43,812 nt of DNA, taken from Bacillota bacterium. Its GTDB lineage: Bacteria > Bacillota > Sulfobacillia > JAJZYS01 > JAJZLH01. Below the pieces are notes generated by a model. It made no database searches. It worked only from the letters and a program-made list of their open reading frames with translations, and had not been told where the DNA came from. This document shows, piece after piece, positions 9,663-17,457 of the stretch (position 1 is the stretch's first letter; each line of letters starts with the position of its first letter). The translations under genes and the position numbers were made by a program. The stretch lies in the NCBI GenBank assembly GCA_021827745.1, contig JAKAUI010000043.1, positions 1 to 43,812 on the forward strand, in the 5' to 3' direction.

Positions 9663-10070
9663 ATGGCGGAGGACGAAGGGCCGAGGCAGCCAGCGGATGC
9701 GACGCCAGGGCTGGAGATCAAGATCGCAGACGATGTCGTGGCCGCGATCGCCTCGATGGCGGCAGCCGAGGTTCCGGGCGTCTTTTCCATGGCCGGCGGC
9801 CTGGTCGGCGACCTGACAGAGCGCCTGGGCCGCCGGAACTGGCAAAAGGGCGTCAAGGTCGATGTCCAGCAGGGTTCGGCCACCATCGACCTCTACCTGG
9901 TGGTGCTCTATGGCAGCCGGATTCCGGAGATTGCCCAGAAGGTTCAGGACCGGGTGCGCCAGGCGGTGGAGTCAATGACCGCCCTCAAGGTGAAGGCCGT
10001 GGATGTCCATGTCCAGGGTGTCGGCAGTCCCGACGATCATCCGGGAATCGAGACGGGAGGCCCTTCGTGA
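9663..10070 (+). CDS. Asp23/Gls24 family envelope stress response protein
   Basis: This is a small soluble protein of the Asp23 (DUF322) family, which in Gram-positive bacteria forms a membrane-associated layer anchored by AmaP and is tied to envelope and alkaline stress. The 135-residue product shows the domain core at about 20-115: IKIADDVVAAIASMAAAEVPGV, a GWxKGV-like segment (NWQKGVKVDV), and ATIDLYLVVLYGSRIPEIA. The next two genes encode the expected anchor AmaP and a DUF2273 protein, so this is the standard Asp23/AmaP/DUF2273 set, inserted between accC and nusB as in many Bacillota. It has its own likely promoter. Confidence 0.9.
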   Translation: MAEDEGPRQPADATPGLEIKIADDVVAAIASMAAAEVPGVFSMAGGLVGDLTERLGRRNWQKGVKVDVQQGSATIDLYLVVLYGSRIPEIAQKVQDRVRQAVESMTALKVKAVDVHVQGVGSPDDHPGIETGGPS

Positions 10071-10618
10071 AGGCCATATCGATCATCGACCGCATCATCC
10101 TGGTCCTGTACACGATCACCTTGGGTCTCGTTTCTCTGGCCATGATCCTGGTCGGCTTCGGCTGGCTCAACCCGCTGCGCTTCCTGGACCGGCTGACGCT
10201 GGCCGTCAGCGGCCGCCTGACCGTGGCCGTGATCGGCGCCATCTTGCTCGTGATCAGCGTGCGCCTGGCGTCTGTCGCCTTCACCGGCGGCTGGCGGCGG
10301 CGGCATATCGTGCACCAGCTGCCGATGGGTCGGGTGCGCGTCTCGCTGCCCGCCGTGGAGGGGCTGGTCAGACGGCTGGTGAAGGCCCACGGCGGTGTGC
10401 ATGAGGCCCATGCCGCCGTTCGCATGGGCAAAAAGGGCCTGACGGTGGCAGTTCGGGCGACAGTCGGTCCGGAGGTGGAGATCGCGACCCTCTCGGATGA
10501 ACTGCAGCAGGCCATTCGCGCTCAGGTCAACCAGGTGGTCGGAGTGGGGGTGGAGCGGGTGTCGATCGATGTCGACCACATCACGCCGGCGGCCAGAGTG
10601 CCGCGCGAATCCTCGTGA
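10067..10618 (+). CDS. amaP: Alkaline shock response membrane anchor protein AmaP
   Basis: This is the membrane anchor for the Asp23-family protein encoded upstream. The 183-residue product has two hydrophobic segments, about residues 7-35 and 48-72, separated by a short polar turn. They are followed by a basic stretch (GGWRRRH) and a cytoplasmic C-terminal domain of about 100 residues that itself resembles the Asp23 fold. The GTG start at 10067 forms a GTGA overlap with the upstream stop, showing tight coupling. The identification rests on topology and context as much as on sequence. Confidence 0.83.
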   Translation: MKAISIIDRIILVLYTITLGLVSLAMILVGFGWLNPLRFLDRLTLAVSGRLTVAVIGAILLVISVRLASVAFTGGWRRRHIVHQLPMGRVRVSLPAVEGLVRRLVKAHGGVHEAHAAVRMGKKGLTVAVRATVGPEVEIATLSDELQQAIRAQVNQVVGVGVERVSIDVDHITPAARVPRESS

Positions 10619-10842
10619 GTCCGCTGCGTGCCCTGTTCCAGCACCACCTGTTCGCCGTGATCGGTCTCCTGGCGGGTGTGGTCTTTGCCCTGCTCATCCT
10701 GCGCATGGGATTCCTGGCCGCCTTCTTCCTGCTCTTGATGGGTGCCTTCGGCCTGTGGGTCGGCCGCCAGTTCGACCCAGACGCCGCCGGCGAGATCCAA
10801 GATGTGTTCGAGCGGCTGTTTGGCCGCAGGGAACGGGACTGA
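10615..10842 (+). CDS. DUF2273 family small membrane protein
   Basis: This 75-residue protein consists mainly of two adjacent hydrophobic helices (about residues 11-31 and 33-49) followed by a short acidic/basic tail. This is the DUF2273 layout that regularly accompanies Asp23 and AmaP genes. Its biochemical role is unknown; membership of the Asp23 envelope assembly is inferred from conserved linkage. The GTG start at 10615 overlaps the amaP stop (GTGA), and nusB begins one base after its own stop. Confidence 0.85.
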   Translation: MSPLRALFQHHLFAVIGLLAGVVFALLILRMGFLAAFFLLLMGAFGLWVGRQFDPDAAGEIQDVFERLFGRRERD

Positions 10843-10843
10843 G

Positions 10844-11245
10844 ATGCCAAGAAGGCGCTTTCGCAACCAGGCGCTGACCTGGCTGTTCGAAATCGATCTC
10901 GGCCACGCCGACCCCAAGGTCGTGCTTGCGCGCACCGGCAAGGACTGGACACCGGTGCATGAGGCGGCAGAGAAGGCAGTCTGGGGCGTGCTCGGCAGTC
11001 AGGCCCGCCTGGATCGGATCATCGCTCAGCTGGCCAGGGACTGGTCGATCGACCGCATGCCCGCCGTCGACCGCAACATCCTGCGGCTGGCGATCTGGGA
11101 GATGTCCTCCGGGCTCAGCCCGGCGGTGGCGATCAACGAGGCCGTGGAACTGGCCAAGGCCTATGGGGCCGAAGAGAGCCCAGGCTTTGTCAATGGCGTG
11201 CTGGCCGGATATCTCAAGCTTGAGGAGGATGCGGTCCGTGGCTGA
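10844..11245 (+). CDS. nusB: Transcription antitermination factor NusB
   Basis: NusB, with NusE (S10), binds boxA RNA and supports processive transcription of rRNA operons. The 133-residue all-helical product has the N-terminal RRRFRNQALTWLFEID segment and the C-terminal signature around DRNILRLAIWEM, VAINEAVELAKAYG and FVNGVL, all diagnostic. ATG at 10844 is chosen because it gives the expected N terminus directly after the DUF2273 stop; the frame is open upstream but only as a shadow. It overlaps folD by eight bases. Confidence 0.95.
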   Translation: MPRRRFRNQALTWLFEIDLGHADPKVVLARTGKDWTPVHEAAEKAVWGVLGSQARLDRIIAQLARDWSIDRMPAVDRNILRLAIWEMSSGLSPAVAINEAVELAKAYGAEESPGFVNGVLAGYLKLEEDAVRG

Positions 11246-12080
11246 GCGCATCGACGGACGGGCGCGTGCTGCCGAGGTGCTGGAGGGGGTGAAGGCGCGG
11301 GCCGCCGCCTTCTCTGCGGCCAAGGGCCGCCTTCCTGGCCTGGCCATCGTGCTGGTCGGCGAACACCCGGCGTCTTTATCCTACATCCGGTCCAAGGAGC
11401 AGGCGGCGGGCCGGGCCGGACTATACTCGGAGACGCACCGGCTGCCGGCCACCGTGGCAGAAGACGCCCTGCGCCGCTTCGTCGGGCGCCTGGGCGAAGA
11501 CGAGCGCCTGGACGGCATCTTGGTGCAGCTGCCGCTGCCGGACGCCCTGCGTCAGGAGGAGGTGCTGGCCGCCCTGCCGCCGGAGAAGGACGTCGACGGC
11601 TTCACCACCCTCAACCAGGGCCGCCTCCTGGCTGGCGAACGAGGGCTCAGGCCCTGCACGCCGCTCGGCGTGATCGATCTCTTGCGCTGGCACGGGGTCC
11701 GGCTGGACGGGGCGGAGGTGGTGGTGATCGGCCGCTCGCGCACCGTTGGCCGCCCCTTGGCGCTGATGCTGCTGGAAGAGCACGCCTCGGTCACGGTGCT
11801 GCACTCCCACTCTCAGTCGCTTTCAGACGACGTGCGCCGGGCCGACGTGGTGATCGCCGCCGCCGGCCAGGCCGGGATCGTGCGCCGCGAGATGGTGCGG
11901 GAGGGGGCGGTTGTGATCGACGTCGGCATCAATCGAATCGGCGGCAAGCTGGTCGGTGACGTGGCGCCCGATGTGGCAGAGGTGGCGTCGGCGATGACGC
12001 CCGTGCCTGGCGGGGTCGGCCCGATGACGGTGGCCATGCTGATGGCGAACACCGTGGAGGCGTGCACGTGGCGCTCTTAA
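11238..12080 (+). CDS. folD: Bifunctional methylene-THF dehydrogenase / methenyl-THF cyclohydrolase
   Basis: FolD oxidises 5,10-methylene-THF and hydrolyses the methenyl form to 10-formyl-THF, linking the glycine/serine one-carbon genes at the start of the window to purine synthesis. The 280-residue protein has the catalytic Y49-x3-K53 pair in SYIRSKE, VQLPLP, EKDVDGF, the nucleotide-binding loop VVVIGRSRTVGRP and the terminal TPVPGGVGPMT. The start is GTG at 11238, nine bases after GAGGAGG (11222-11228). It overlaps the end of nusB, and xseA begins inside its 3' end. Confidence 0.96.
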   Translation: MAERIDGRARAAEVLEGVKARAAAFSAAKGRLPGLAIVLVGEHPASLSYIRSKEQAAGRAGLYSETHRLPATVAEDALRRFVGRLGEDERLDGILVQLPLPDALRQEEVLAALPPEKDVDGFTTLNQGRLLAGERGLRPCTPLGVIDLLRWHGVRLDGAEVVVIGRSRTVGRPLALMLLEEHASVTVLHSHSQSLSDDVRRADVVIAAAGQAGIVRREMVREGAVVIDVGINRIGGKLVGDVAPDVAEVASAMTPVPGGVGPMTVAMLMANTVEACTWRS

Positions 12081-13261
12081 GCGTCACTGAGCTGAACCGC
12101 CTTGTCCGCGAGCTCTTGGATGCGGAGCCGCTGCTGCAGGGCGTTCTCGTCCAGGGCGAGCTGGCCAATGTCCGACTGCACAGCTCCGGCCACCTGTACT
12201 TCTCCTTGCGCGATCCGGCTGCGTCCGTTCGGGCCGTGATGTTTCGCAGCCAGGCCCGACAGCTCGTGTTTGCCCCGCAGGACGGAATGCAGGTGATCTG
12301 CGCCGGCCGGGTGTCGCTGTACGAGCGTGACGGCAGCTACCAGCTCTACGCCGAGACCCTGGAGCCGGCCGGCGTGGGGGCCGAGTATCTGCGGCTGCTG
12401 CAGCTAAAGGAGAAGCTCCAGGCCGAGGGCCTCTTCAGTCAAGACCGCAAGCGGCCGCTGCCGCTCTTGCCGAGGCGGCTCGGCGTCGTCACCTCGCCGA
12501 CCGGGGCGGCCATCCGCGACATCCTGAGCGTGGCCAGACGGCGCTACCCCAATCTTGAGCTGGTGGTGGCCCCGGTCCAGGTCCAGGGGGCGACGGCCAG
12601 CGCCGAGATCGCCGCCGCCATCGAGCTGTTGGCCAGGCGGGGCCGGGTGGACGTGATTGTGGTCGGACGGGGCGGCGGGTCTCAGGAAGACCTGGCAGCC
12701 TTCAATCAGGAGGAAGTCGCCCGGGCTGTGGCCGCCTCGCCGGTGCCGGTGGTGGCAGCGGTCGGGCACGAGACGGACACGACCTTGATCGACCTGGTGG
12801 CAGACCGCAGGGCGGCCACGCCGTCTGCGGCGGCCGAGTTGGCGGTGCCCGTCGTGGCCGAGCTTTCGGCCGGCCTCCAGACGGCCACGGGCCAGATGCA
12901 GGTGGCGCTTGACCATCGCCTGTCCCTTGGCAGGCGCCAGCTTTCCGCCGTACTCGGCCGGCGGGTGATGAGCCGGCCGCTGACCCTGCTGGAGGCGAGA
13001 CAGGAGCGCACCCTACGCCTAGAGAAGGACCTCGGGCAGGCCACCGGACGGCGGCTTCAAGATGCCCGATCTCGTCTGGCCGAGCACTCCGGGCGGCTTA
13101 TGGCATTGTCGCCCACAGCGGTGCTCAGCCGGGGGTTTGCAGTGGTGGAGAAAGACGGCAAGGCCGTACGCAACGTCGAGCTCCTCCACCCTGGGGATCG
13201 GATCCGCACCCGACTGCAGGTGGGATCGTTCGAGAGCCAGGTAGAGAGGGTGGAACCGTGA
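12068..13261 (+). CDS. xseA: Exodeoxyribonuclease VII large subunit
   Basis: This is the catalytic subunit of exonuclease VII, which degrades single-stranded DNA in both directions. The product has an N-terminal OB-fold (about 1-100; the HSSGHLYFSLRD segment). The catalytic core follows, with TSPTGAAIRD, VGRGGGSQEDL and VGHETDTTLIDLVAD. A long helical region that binds XseB and a short C-terminal beta domain (LSRGFAVV) complete it. GTG at 12068 is preferred over the in-frame GTG at 12062 because GGAGG at 12056-12060 is then seven bases away. That gives 397 residues and a 13-base overlap with folD. Confidence 0.95.
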   Translation: MALLSVTELNRLVRELLDAEPLLQGVLVQGELANVRLHSSGHLYFSLRDPAASVRAVMFRSQARQLVFAPQDGMQVICAGRVSLYERDGSYQLYAETLEPAGVGAEYLRLLQLKEKLQAEGLFSQDRKRPLPLLPRRLGVVTSPTGAAIRDILSVARRRYPNLELVVAPVQVQGATASAEIAAAIELLARRGRVDVIVVGRGGGSQEDLAAFNQEEVARAVAASPVPVVAAVGHETDTTLIDLVADRRAATPSAAAELAVPVVAELSAGLQTATGQMQVALDHRLSLGRRQLSAVLGRRVMSRPLTLLEARQERTLRLEKDLGQATGRRLQDARSRLAEHSGRLMALSPTAVLSRGFAVVEKDGKAVRNVELLHPGDRIRTRLQVGSFESQVERVEP

Positions 13262-13467
13262 CTTTTGAGCAGGCTGTGCAGCGACTGGAAGAGATCGTGA
13301 AGCAGTTGGAAGACGGAGAGCTGGCGCTTGAGGCTTCCTTGGCGCTGTTCGAGGAGGGCGTGACCCTGGCCAAGCGCTGTCAGGCGATGCTGGAAGAGGC
13401 GTCGGGGACGGTCGAGCGGCTGACCGGAGACAAGATGGAGCCATGGCCAGAAGGCACGCATGACTGA
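13258..13467 (+). CDS. xseB: Exodeoxyribonuclease VII small subunit
   Basis: This is the short helical partner of XseA; several copies decorate the large-subunit helices and are needed for nuclease function. The 69-residue product has the family signature TFEQAVQRLEEIVKQLEDGELALE, quoted here as its core FEQAVQRLEEIV and LEDGELALEASL, forming a helical hairpin. The GTG start at 13258 forms a GTGA overlap with xseA. The 3' end overlaps ispA by eight bases. Confidence 0.95.
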   Translation: MTFEQAVQRLEEIVKQLEDGELALEASLALFEEGVTLAKRCQAMLEEASGTVERLTGDKMEPWPEGTHD

Positions 13468-14248
13468 ACAGGAGCTACGGGCCGGCTTCGAAGCCTATCT
13501 GCAGGCGCACCTGCCGGCTGGGGGCGTGGTCGAAGGGGCCATGGCCTATGCGCTCGGTGGAAGCGGCAAGCGGCTGCGGCCGGTGGTGCTGCTGATGGCG
13601 GCAGAGGCAGCCGGAGGACGGCCCCAAGACTGCCTGCCGGCGGCGCTGGCGGTCGAGGCGGTGCATACCTACTCTTTAGTGCACGACGACCTGCCGGACA
13701 TGGACAACGACGACATGCGGCGGGGACAGCCCTCCTGCCACCGGGCCTTTGGTCCGGCGGTGGCCATCTTGGCCGGAGACGGCCTCCTGACCTGGGGTCT
13801 TGGACTCTTGTCCGACCCCGATCTGCGCCGGGCGTGCTCCGATGCGGCCTGCCTGGACAGTCTGGCCGTGCTCTCGACGGCGCTCGGCACGGCCGGCATG
13901 GTGGGCGGCCAAGCCCTGGATTTGGGCTTCGGGCAGGCGAGCCGGGGCCAGATCGACCAGATGAAGACGGCTGCCCTGTTCTCGGCGGCGGCCCGACTTG
14001 GCGCCATCCTTGCGAAAAGGCCCGACCTGGAAGCGATGCTGGGCGCATACGGAGAGGATCTCGGCCTAGCCTTTCAGGCGATCGACGACCGGCTGGATCT
14101 GGATGGAGGCGCCCATGAAGACCTGGTGCGCCTGACCGCATCGGCAGACCATCACTCGCACGCCGCCCAGGCTCGCCTGGCGCCGCTTGGCGAGCGGGGA
14201 CGTGAGCTTTGTGCCCTGGTCGAGCACTTGAGCCAGCGTCAGGTCTGA
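13460..14248 (+). CDS. ispA: Short-chain polyprenyl diphosphate synthase (farnesyl diphosphate synthase type)
   Basis: This prenyltransferase condenses IPP with allylic diphosphates. The 262-residue product has GGSGKRLRPV (residues 33-42) and the first Asp-rich motif DDLPDMD (76-82, FPP/GGPP-synthase type with the two-residue insertion). The second motif is DDRLD at 209-213. It is about 30 residues shorter than typical IspA. The conserved GK...GSD....K-TY region after the second motif is replaced by a short His-rich stretch (SADHHSHAAQ). Both magnesium-binding Asp clusters are intact, so activity is plausible, but product length cannot be predicted. The downstream neighbour in function is dxs, beyond the OLE locus. 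Confidence 0.9.
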   Translation: MTEQELRAGFEAYLQAHLPAGGVVEGAMAYALGGSGKRLRPVVLLMAAEAAGGRPQDCLPAALAVEAVHTYSLVHDDLPDMDNDDMRRGQPSCHRAFGPAVAILAGDGLLTWGLGLLSDPDLRRACSDAACLDSLAVLSTALGTAGMVGGQALDLGFGQASRGQIDQMKTAALFSAAARLGAILAKRPDLEAMLGAYGEDLGLAFQAIDDRLDLDGGAHEDLVRLTASADHHSHAAQARLAPLGERGRELCALVEHLSQRQV

Positions 14249-14279
14249 GCCATAAGGCCGTGGCCAGCGGCGAAAAGCG

Positions 14280-14285
14280 TATAAT
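14280..14285 (+). promoter_or_regulatory. TATAAT -10 element upstream of the OLE-type RNA
   Basis: A perfect TATAAT occurs 32 bases after the ispA stop and just before the structured non-coding region; transcription would start near 14291-14293. I see no convincing -35 hexamer at 16-18 bases upstream. The RNA could therefore be made from this site, processed from the long upstream operon, or both. Confidence 0.45.
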
Positions 14286-14291
14286 GTGCGG

Positions 14292-14962
14292 ACGAGGCGA
14301 GGTGATCGATCGGCTGGTTGGTGGTGCGGTATCCTAGTCGAAGCCATCTTCTCCCAAGGCGGGCCTAAAAATCCGCTGACAGGCACAGCGATGAAGTTCC
14401 TGGTGCCGGCTTCGGACGCCCAGTCTGGGGTTGGTGCTGGGGGTTAAGGCACCGGGACGGCCTGCAATGGCATGCAGCTACCGGCCCTGGCGCCGCGGAG
14501 ACCCGGGTGCGCCGGCGACCGGCCTAACGGTCGACTGGGGGCCCGGGGGATGAACCTGCATGAGGTGCTGAACATATGGCGAGGCGTGTTGTGCAGCGTA
14601 GCCTGCCTTGAGCGCGACGGGGAGAGACAGCCGAGCGATCGGCGATTGAAACCCGCGGTGCAACAGAGGCTAAGAGAAGACGGGTGACGCGAGGAAAGCT
14701 CCTAGGCCGTCGACCCGAAAAGGGCGGCCGGGTGGGGATTACAGTGTGGCTTCAGTGGCAATCTAGCCCCGTGGGCGGCGACGTCACGGACGAAGAGTAA
14801 AGGGGAACCGCCTGCCCGGCGACGGACAGGCTCTTCGGTGGGAAAGCCAGCTAGACCTAAACCGCAACGTTTACCTATCCGGTGCCACCACCAGTCTTTT
14901 GCGCACGGGGCGAGAGGTCCCCTACAATGTTGTCATGATGCCTTGGCGTGCTTCGCCTCCGC
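14292..14962 (+). ncRNA. ole: OLE (ornate large extremophilic) RNA, probable
   Basis: About 670 nt between ispA and an OapA-like membrane protein gene lacks a convincing protein but is rich in inverted repeats. Perfect hairpins include GGTGCC/GGCACC (14402-14407/14448-14453), CTGCA/TGCAG (14462-14466/14473-14477), GGCGC/GCGCC (14489-14493/14509-14513) and CGACCG/CGGTCG (14516-14521/14528-14533). GGCCG/CGGCC (14705-14709/14725-14729) encloses CCC/GGG with a GAAAA loop, and CCGTG/CACGG pairs 14769-14773/14785-14789. A hairpin at 14811-14830 is capped by a GCGA (GNRA) tetraloop. An 11-pair helix with three wobbles can join the ends (14294-14304 with 14949-14959). OLE RNA is known to be about 600 nt or more and to lie upstream of oapA in this isoprenoid/DNA-repair neighbourhood. 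The call rests on synteny, size, structure and the partner gene; I could not compare it with the consensus. The ends are approximate. Confidence 0.82.
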
Positions 14963-14966
14963 TCGG

Positions 14967-15524
14967 ATGAGCAGGCACCGTGGTCGGTGGAGAGAACTTC
15001 CCTATGGACGAGCGGTGCGGTTTGCTGCCGTGGCGTTCGTGGCGGGCGGCTTGTTGGTGTTGCCCTCGCAGTTGGGTGAGTCCGCGCTCAACCCGGTGCT
15101 GGACCTTGTGGTGGTGATTGTCGTGGTGGCCGTTGGTGTCCTCTGCGACATGGTCGGCGTCGCCTCGACCCGGGCCAAGGAGCAGCCGTTCTTGTCCCGG
15201 GCGGCCAAGCGAGCACCTGGAGCCCGCCAGAGCCTGCATCTGGTCAGGCATGCCGATCGGGTGGCGACCGTGATGTCGGACCTGGTCGGCGATACCATGG
15301 GGACGGTGGCCGGAGCGCTGGCAGCCGCCATGGCCGTGCACCTGGCCGAGCCCAGATCGATCGCCGCGGTGACCGCCCTCGCCGTCGGCGTGCTGTCCGG
15401 CGTGACCGTCGGGCTGAAGGCACTCGCCAAGTACGTGGCCGTGCACCGGGCCCAGAGTGTGGTAGCCTTGGCGGGTCGGGTGCTGCAGACCATAGGATTC
15501 GACCCGCCGCGAGCGAAGGGGTGA
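14967..15524 (+). CDS. oapA: OLE-associated membrane protein OapA
   Basis: This is a small polytopic membrane protein, 185 residues from ATG 14967. Hydrophobic segments lie at about 18-34, 45-67, 105-126 and 131-150. Between the second and third is a conserved-looking polar loop: CDMVGVASTRAKEQPF, SRAAKRAPGARQS, and RHAD leading into SDLVGDTMG with Asp105 and Asp109 in a DxxxD spacing. This pattern matches the OapA family, which binds OLE RNA and holds it at the membrane; loss of the complex has been linked to magnesium, cold and alcohol sensitivity in Bacillus halodurans. The start is uncertain: no ribosome-binding site precedes 14967, and GTG at 15015 lies downstream of GGTGGAGAG. It ends six bases before the preferred dxs start. 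Confidence 0.85.
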   Translation: MSRHRGRWRELPYGRAVRFAAVAFVAGGLLVLPSQLGESALNPVLDLVVVIVVVAVGVLCDMVGVASTRAKEQPFLSRAAKRAPGARQSLHLVRHADRVATVMSDLVGDTMGTVAGALAAAMAVHLAEPRSIAAVTALAVGVLSGVTVGLKALAKYVAVHRAQSVVALAGRVLQTIGFDPPRAKG

Positions 15525-15529
15525 CCCAG

Positions 15530-17416
15530 ATGGCCCTGCTGGATCAAATCAAGAACCCGCACGACGTCTCCCGACTCTCGGCGGACGAGCTTACCCGCCT
15601 CGCCCAGGAGATCCGACAGCGCATCATCGAGGCCGTGTCGCAAAACGGCGGCCACCTGGCGCCGCCGCTCGGAACGGTCGAGCTGACGATCGCCCTGCAC
15701 GCCGTCTTCGAGTCGCCGATAGACCGCATCGTCTGGGACGTCGGACATCAGGCGTACGCCCACAAGCTGTTGACCGGCCGGGCCGCGGCCTTTGGCACGC
15801 TGCGCCGCAAGGGCGGGCTGTCCGGCTATCTGCGGCGCACCGAGTCGGAGCACGACTGGTTTGGCGCCGGTCACGCCTCCACCTCGATCGCAGCCGCTGT
15901 CGGCATGGCCAAGGCTCGCGATCTGAAGGGCGAGCACCAGCACGTGGTGGCGGTGGTCGGAGACGGCGCCATGACCGGCGGGCTGGCCTATGAGGCCCTG
16001 AACAACCTGGGCCACCTGGAGACGCCGATGATCGTGGTGCTGAACGACAACTCCATGTCCATCTCACCGAACGTCGGCTCCATGTCCCGTTATTTGGCCC
16101 GGCTGCGGGCCGCCCCATCCTTCGGCCGCCTGAAGAAGGCCGTGCAGCGCACCCTGCGCCACCTGCCACTGGTCGGGGAGCCGCTGGTCGGGGTCGCCGG
16201 GAAGCTCAAAGAGGTGATCAAGCTGACCCTGGTCCCAGATCAGGGCGCCTTCTTCGAGGAACTGGGCGTCAAGTACTTCGGGCCCTTCGACGGCCACGAC
16301 ATCCCATCTTTGGTCGCCGTGTTCGAGATGGTGAAAGACACCGAGGTTCCGGTATTGGTCCACGTGGTCACCCGCAAGGGCAAGGGCTACCCCTTCGCCG
16401 AGGAGGAGCCCGGGAAGTGGCACGGGGCATCTCCCTTCGACCCCAGCACGGGCAAGGGCACCGGCAAGAAGAGTCCGCCGAAGTGGCAGGACGCCTTTGG
16501 CGAGATCTTGCTGCGCATTGCCAAGGAAGATCCGAGGGTGGTGGCGATCACGGCCGCCATGGCCGACGGGACGGGCCTGAACGCCTTCGCCCGCGAGCTG
16601 CCCGCTCGCTTTTTCGACGTGGGCATCGCCGAGGCCTATGCCGTGACCTTCGCCGGCGGCCTGGCCGCGAGTGGCATGCGGCCGGTGGCCGCCATCTACT
16701 CGACGTTTCTGCAGCGGGCCTACGACCAGATCATCCACGACATCGCCATCCAGCAGCTGCCGGTTCTGTTCTGCATGGATCGGGCCGGACTGGTCGGAGA
16801 AGATGGCGCCACCCATCAGGGTCTCTATGACATCGCCTATCTGCGCTGCATTCCCTCGATGACGGTGGCGGTGCCGCGCGACCAGGAGAACCTGGAGCTC
16901 TTGATCCGAGGCGCCCTCAAGACCGCAGGTCCGGTGGCCCTTCGCTACCCGCGCGGCGAGGCGCTGAGCCAGGTTGGCGCCGAGGCGCATCCGTTCGCCT
17001 GGGGCAGCGGAGAGGTGCTGCGCGAGGGCCAGGGGGCTGCAATCTTGGCCATCGGGCCGATGGTCTCCCTGGCGCTCGAGGCGAGAGAGATCCTGATGAC
17101 GCAGGGCATCCAGGTCACCGTTGCCGACGCCCGCTTCGTCAAGCCGCTCGACGAGGTGCTGATCCAGGACCTAGCGGCGCGCCACTCCCTGCTCTTCACC
17201 GTGGAAGAGGGCACCGCCATGGGCGGCTTCGGGTCGGCCGTGCTCGAGCTCGTCGAGGCGAAGGGCCTCACCTGCCGGGTGCAGCTCTGGGGTACGCCCG
17301 ACCGGCAGATCGAACATGGTTCCCGCCAGGAGAGCCTGGAGGAGGTCGGTCTCACGGCCGACCGGCTGAGCGGTGCCATCAGCCAGGCGCTGGGCACTGC
17401 CCGCCACGTTTCCTGA
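15530..17416 (+). CDS. dxs: 1-deoxy-D-xylulose-5-phosphate synthase
   Basis: Dxs condenses pyruvate and glyceraldehyde 3-phosphate using thiamine diphosphate, the first step of the MEP isoprenoid pathway. The 628-residue length is normal. Features include VGHQAYAHKLLTGR, the ThDP/Mg motif GDGAMTGG followed by LNDNSMSIS, and the transketolase pyrimidine-domain segment DRAGLVGEDGATHQG. ATG at 15530 is preferred to GTG at 15521 because GAAGGGG (15514-15520) is then correctly spaced and the N terminus (MALLDQIKNPHDV) fits the family. In Bacillus dxs is followed by tlyA, argR and recN; here about 7 kb of other genes intervene and tlyA is not seen. Confidence 0.96.
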   Translation: MALLDQIKNPHDVSRLSADELTRLAQEIRQRIIEAVSQNGGHLAPPLGTVELTIALHAVFESPIDRIVWDVGHQAYAHKLLTGRAAAFGTLRRKGGLSGYLRRTESEHDWFGAGHASTSIAAAVGMAKARDLKGEHQHVVAVVGDGAMTGGLAYEALNNLGHLETPMIVVLNDNSMSISPNVGSMSRYLARLRAAPSFGRLKKAVQRTLRHLPLVGEPLVGVAGKLKEVIKLTLVPDQGAFFEELGVKYFGPFDGHDIPSLVAVFEMVKDTEVPVLVHVVTRKGKGYPFAEEEPGKWHGASPFDPSTGKGTGKKSPPKWQDAFGEILLRIAKEDPRVVAITAAMADGTGLNAFARELPARFFDVGIAEAYAVTFAGGLAASGMRPVAAIYSTFLQRAYDQIIHDIAIQQLPVLFCMDRAGLVGEDGATHQGLYDIAYLRCIPSMTVAVPRDQENLELLIRGALKTAGPVALRYPRGEALSQVGAEAHPFAWGSGEVLREGQGAAILAIGPMVSLALEAREILMTQGIQVTVADARFVKPLDEVLIQDLAARHSLLFTVEEGTAMGGFGSAVLELVEAKGLTCRVQLWGTPDRQIEHGSRQESLEEVGLTADRLSGAISQALGTARHVS

Positions 17417-17430
17417 ACCCAGACCGACGA

Positions 17431-17447
17431 CGGCGCCTGAGGTGCCG
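17431..17447. terminator. Hairpin between convergent dxs and histidine phosphatase gene
   Basis: CGGCGCC (17431-17437) pairs with GGTGCCG (17441-17447), one wobble, three-base loop, in the 41-base gap between two convergent genes. There is no T-run on either side, so it is at most a weak or factor-dependent terminator. Confidence 0.25.
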
Positions 17448-17457
17448 CCCGGCTGGG

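Noticed and set aside
14472-14687. A 71-codon open frame inside the ncRNA region
   Set aside because: No ribosome-binding site, no recognisable domain, and it runs through several strong hairpins; treated as a chance frame.
14292-14962. RNase P RNA as an alternative identity for the structured ncRNA
   Set aside because: GAGGAAAG at 14692-14699 recalls an RNase P element, but it lies about 400 nt in rather than near the 5' end, the other conserved rnpB blocks are missing or out of order, and the synteny and OapA-like neighbour point to OLE RNA.
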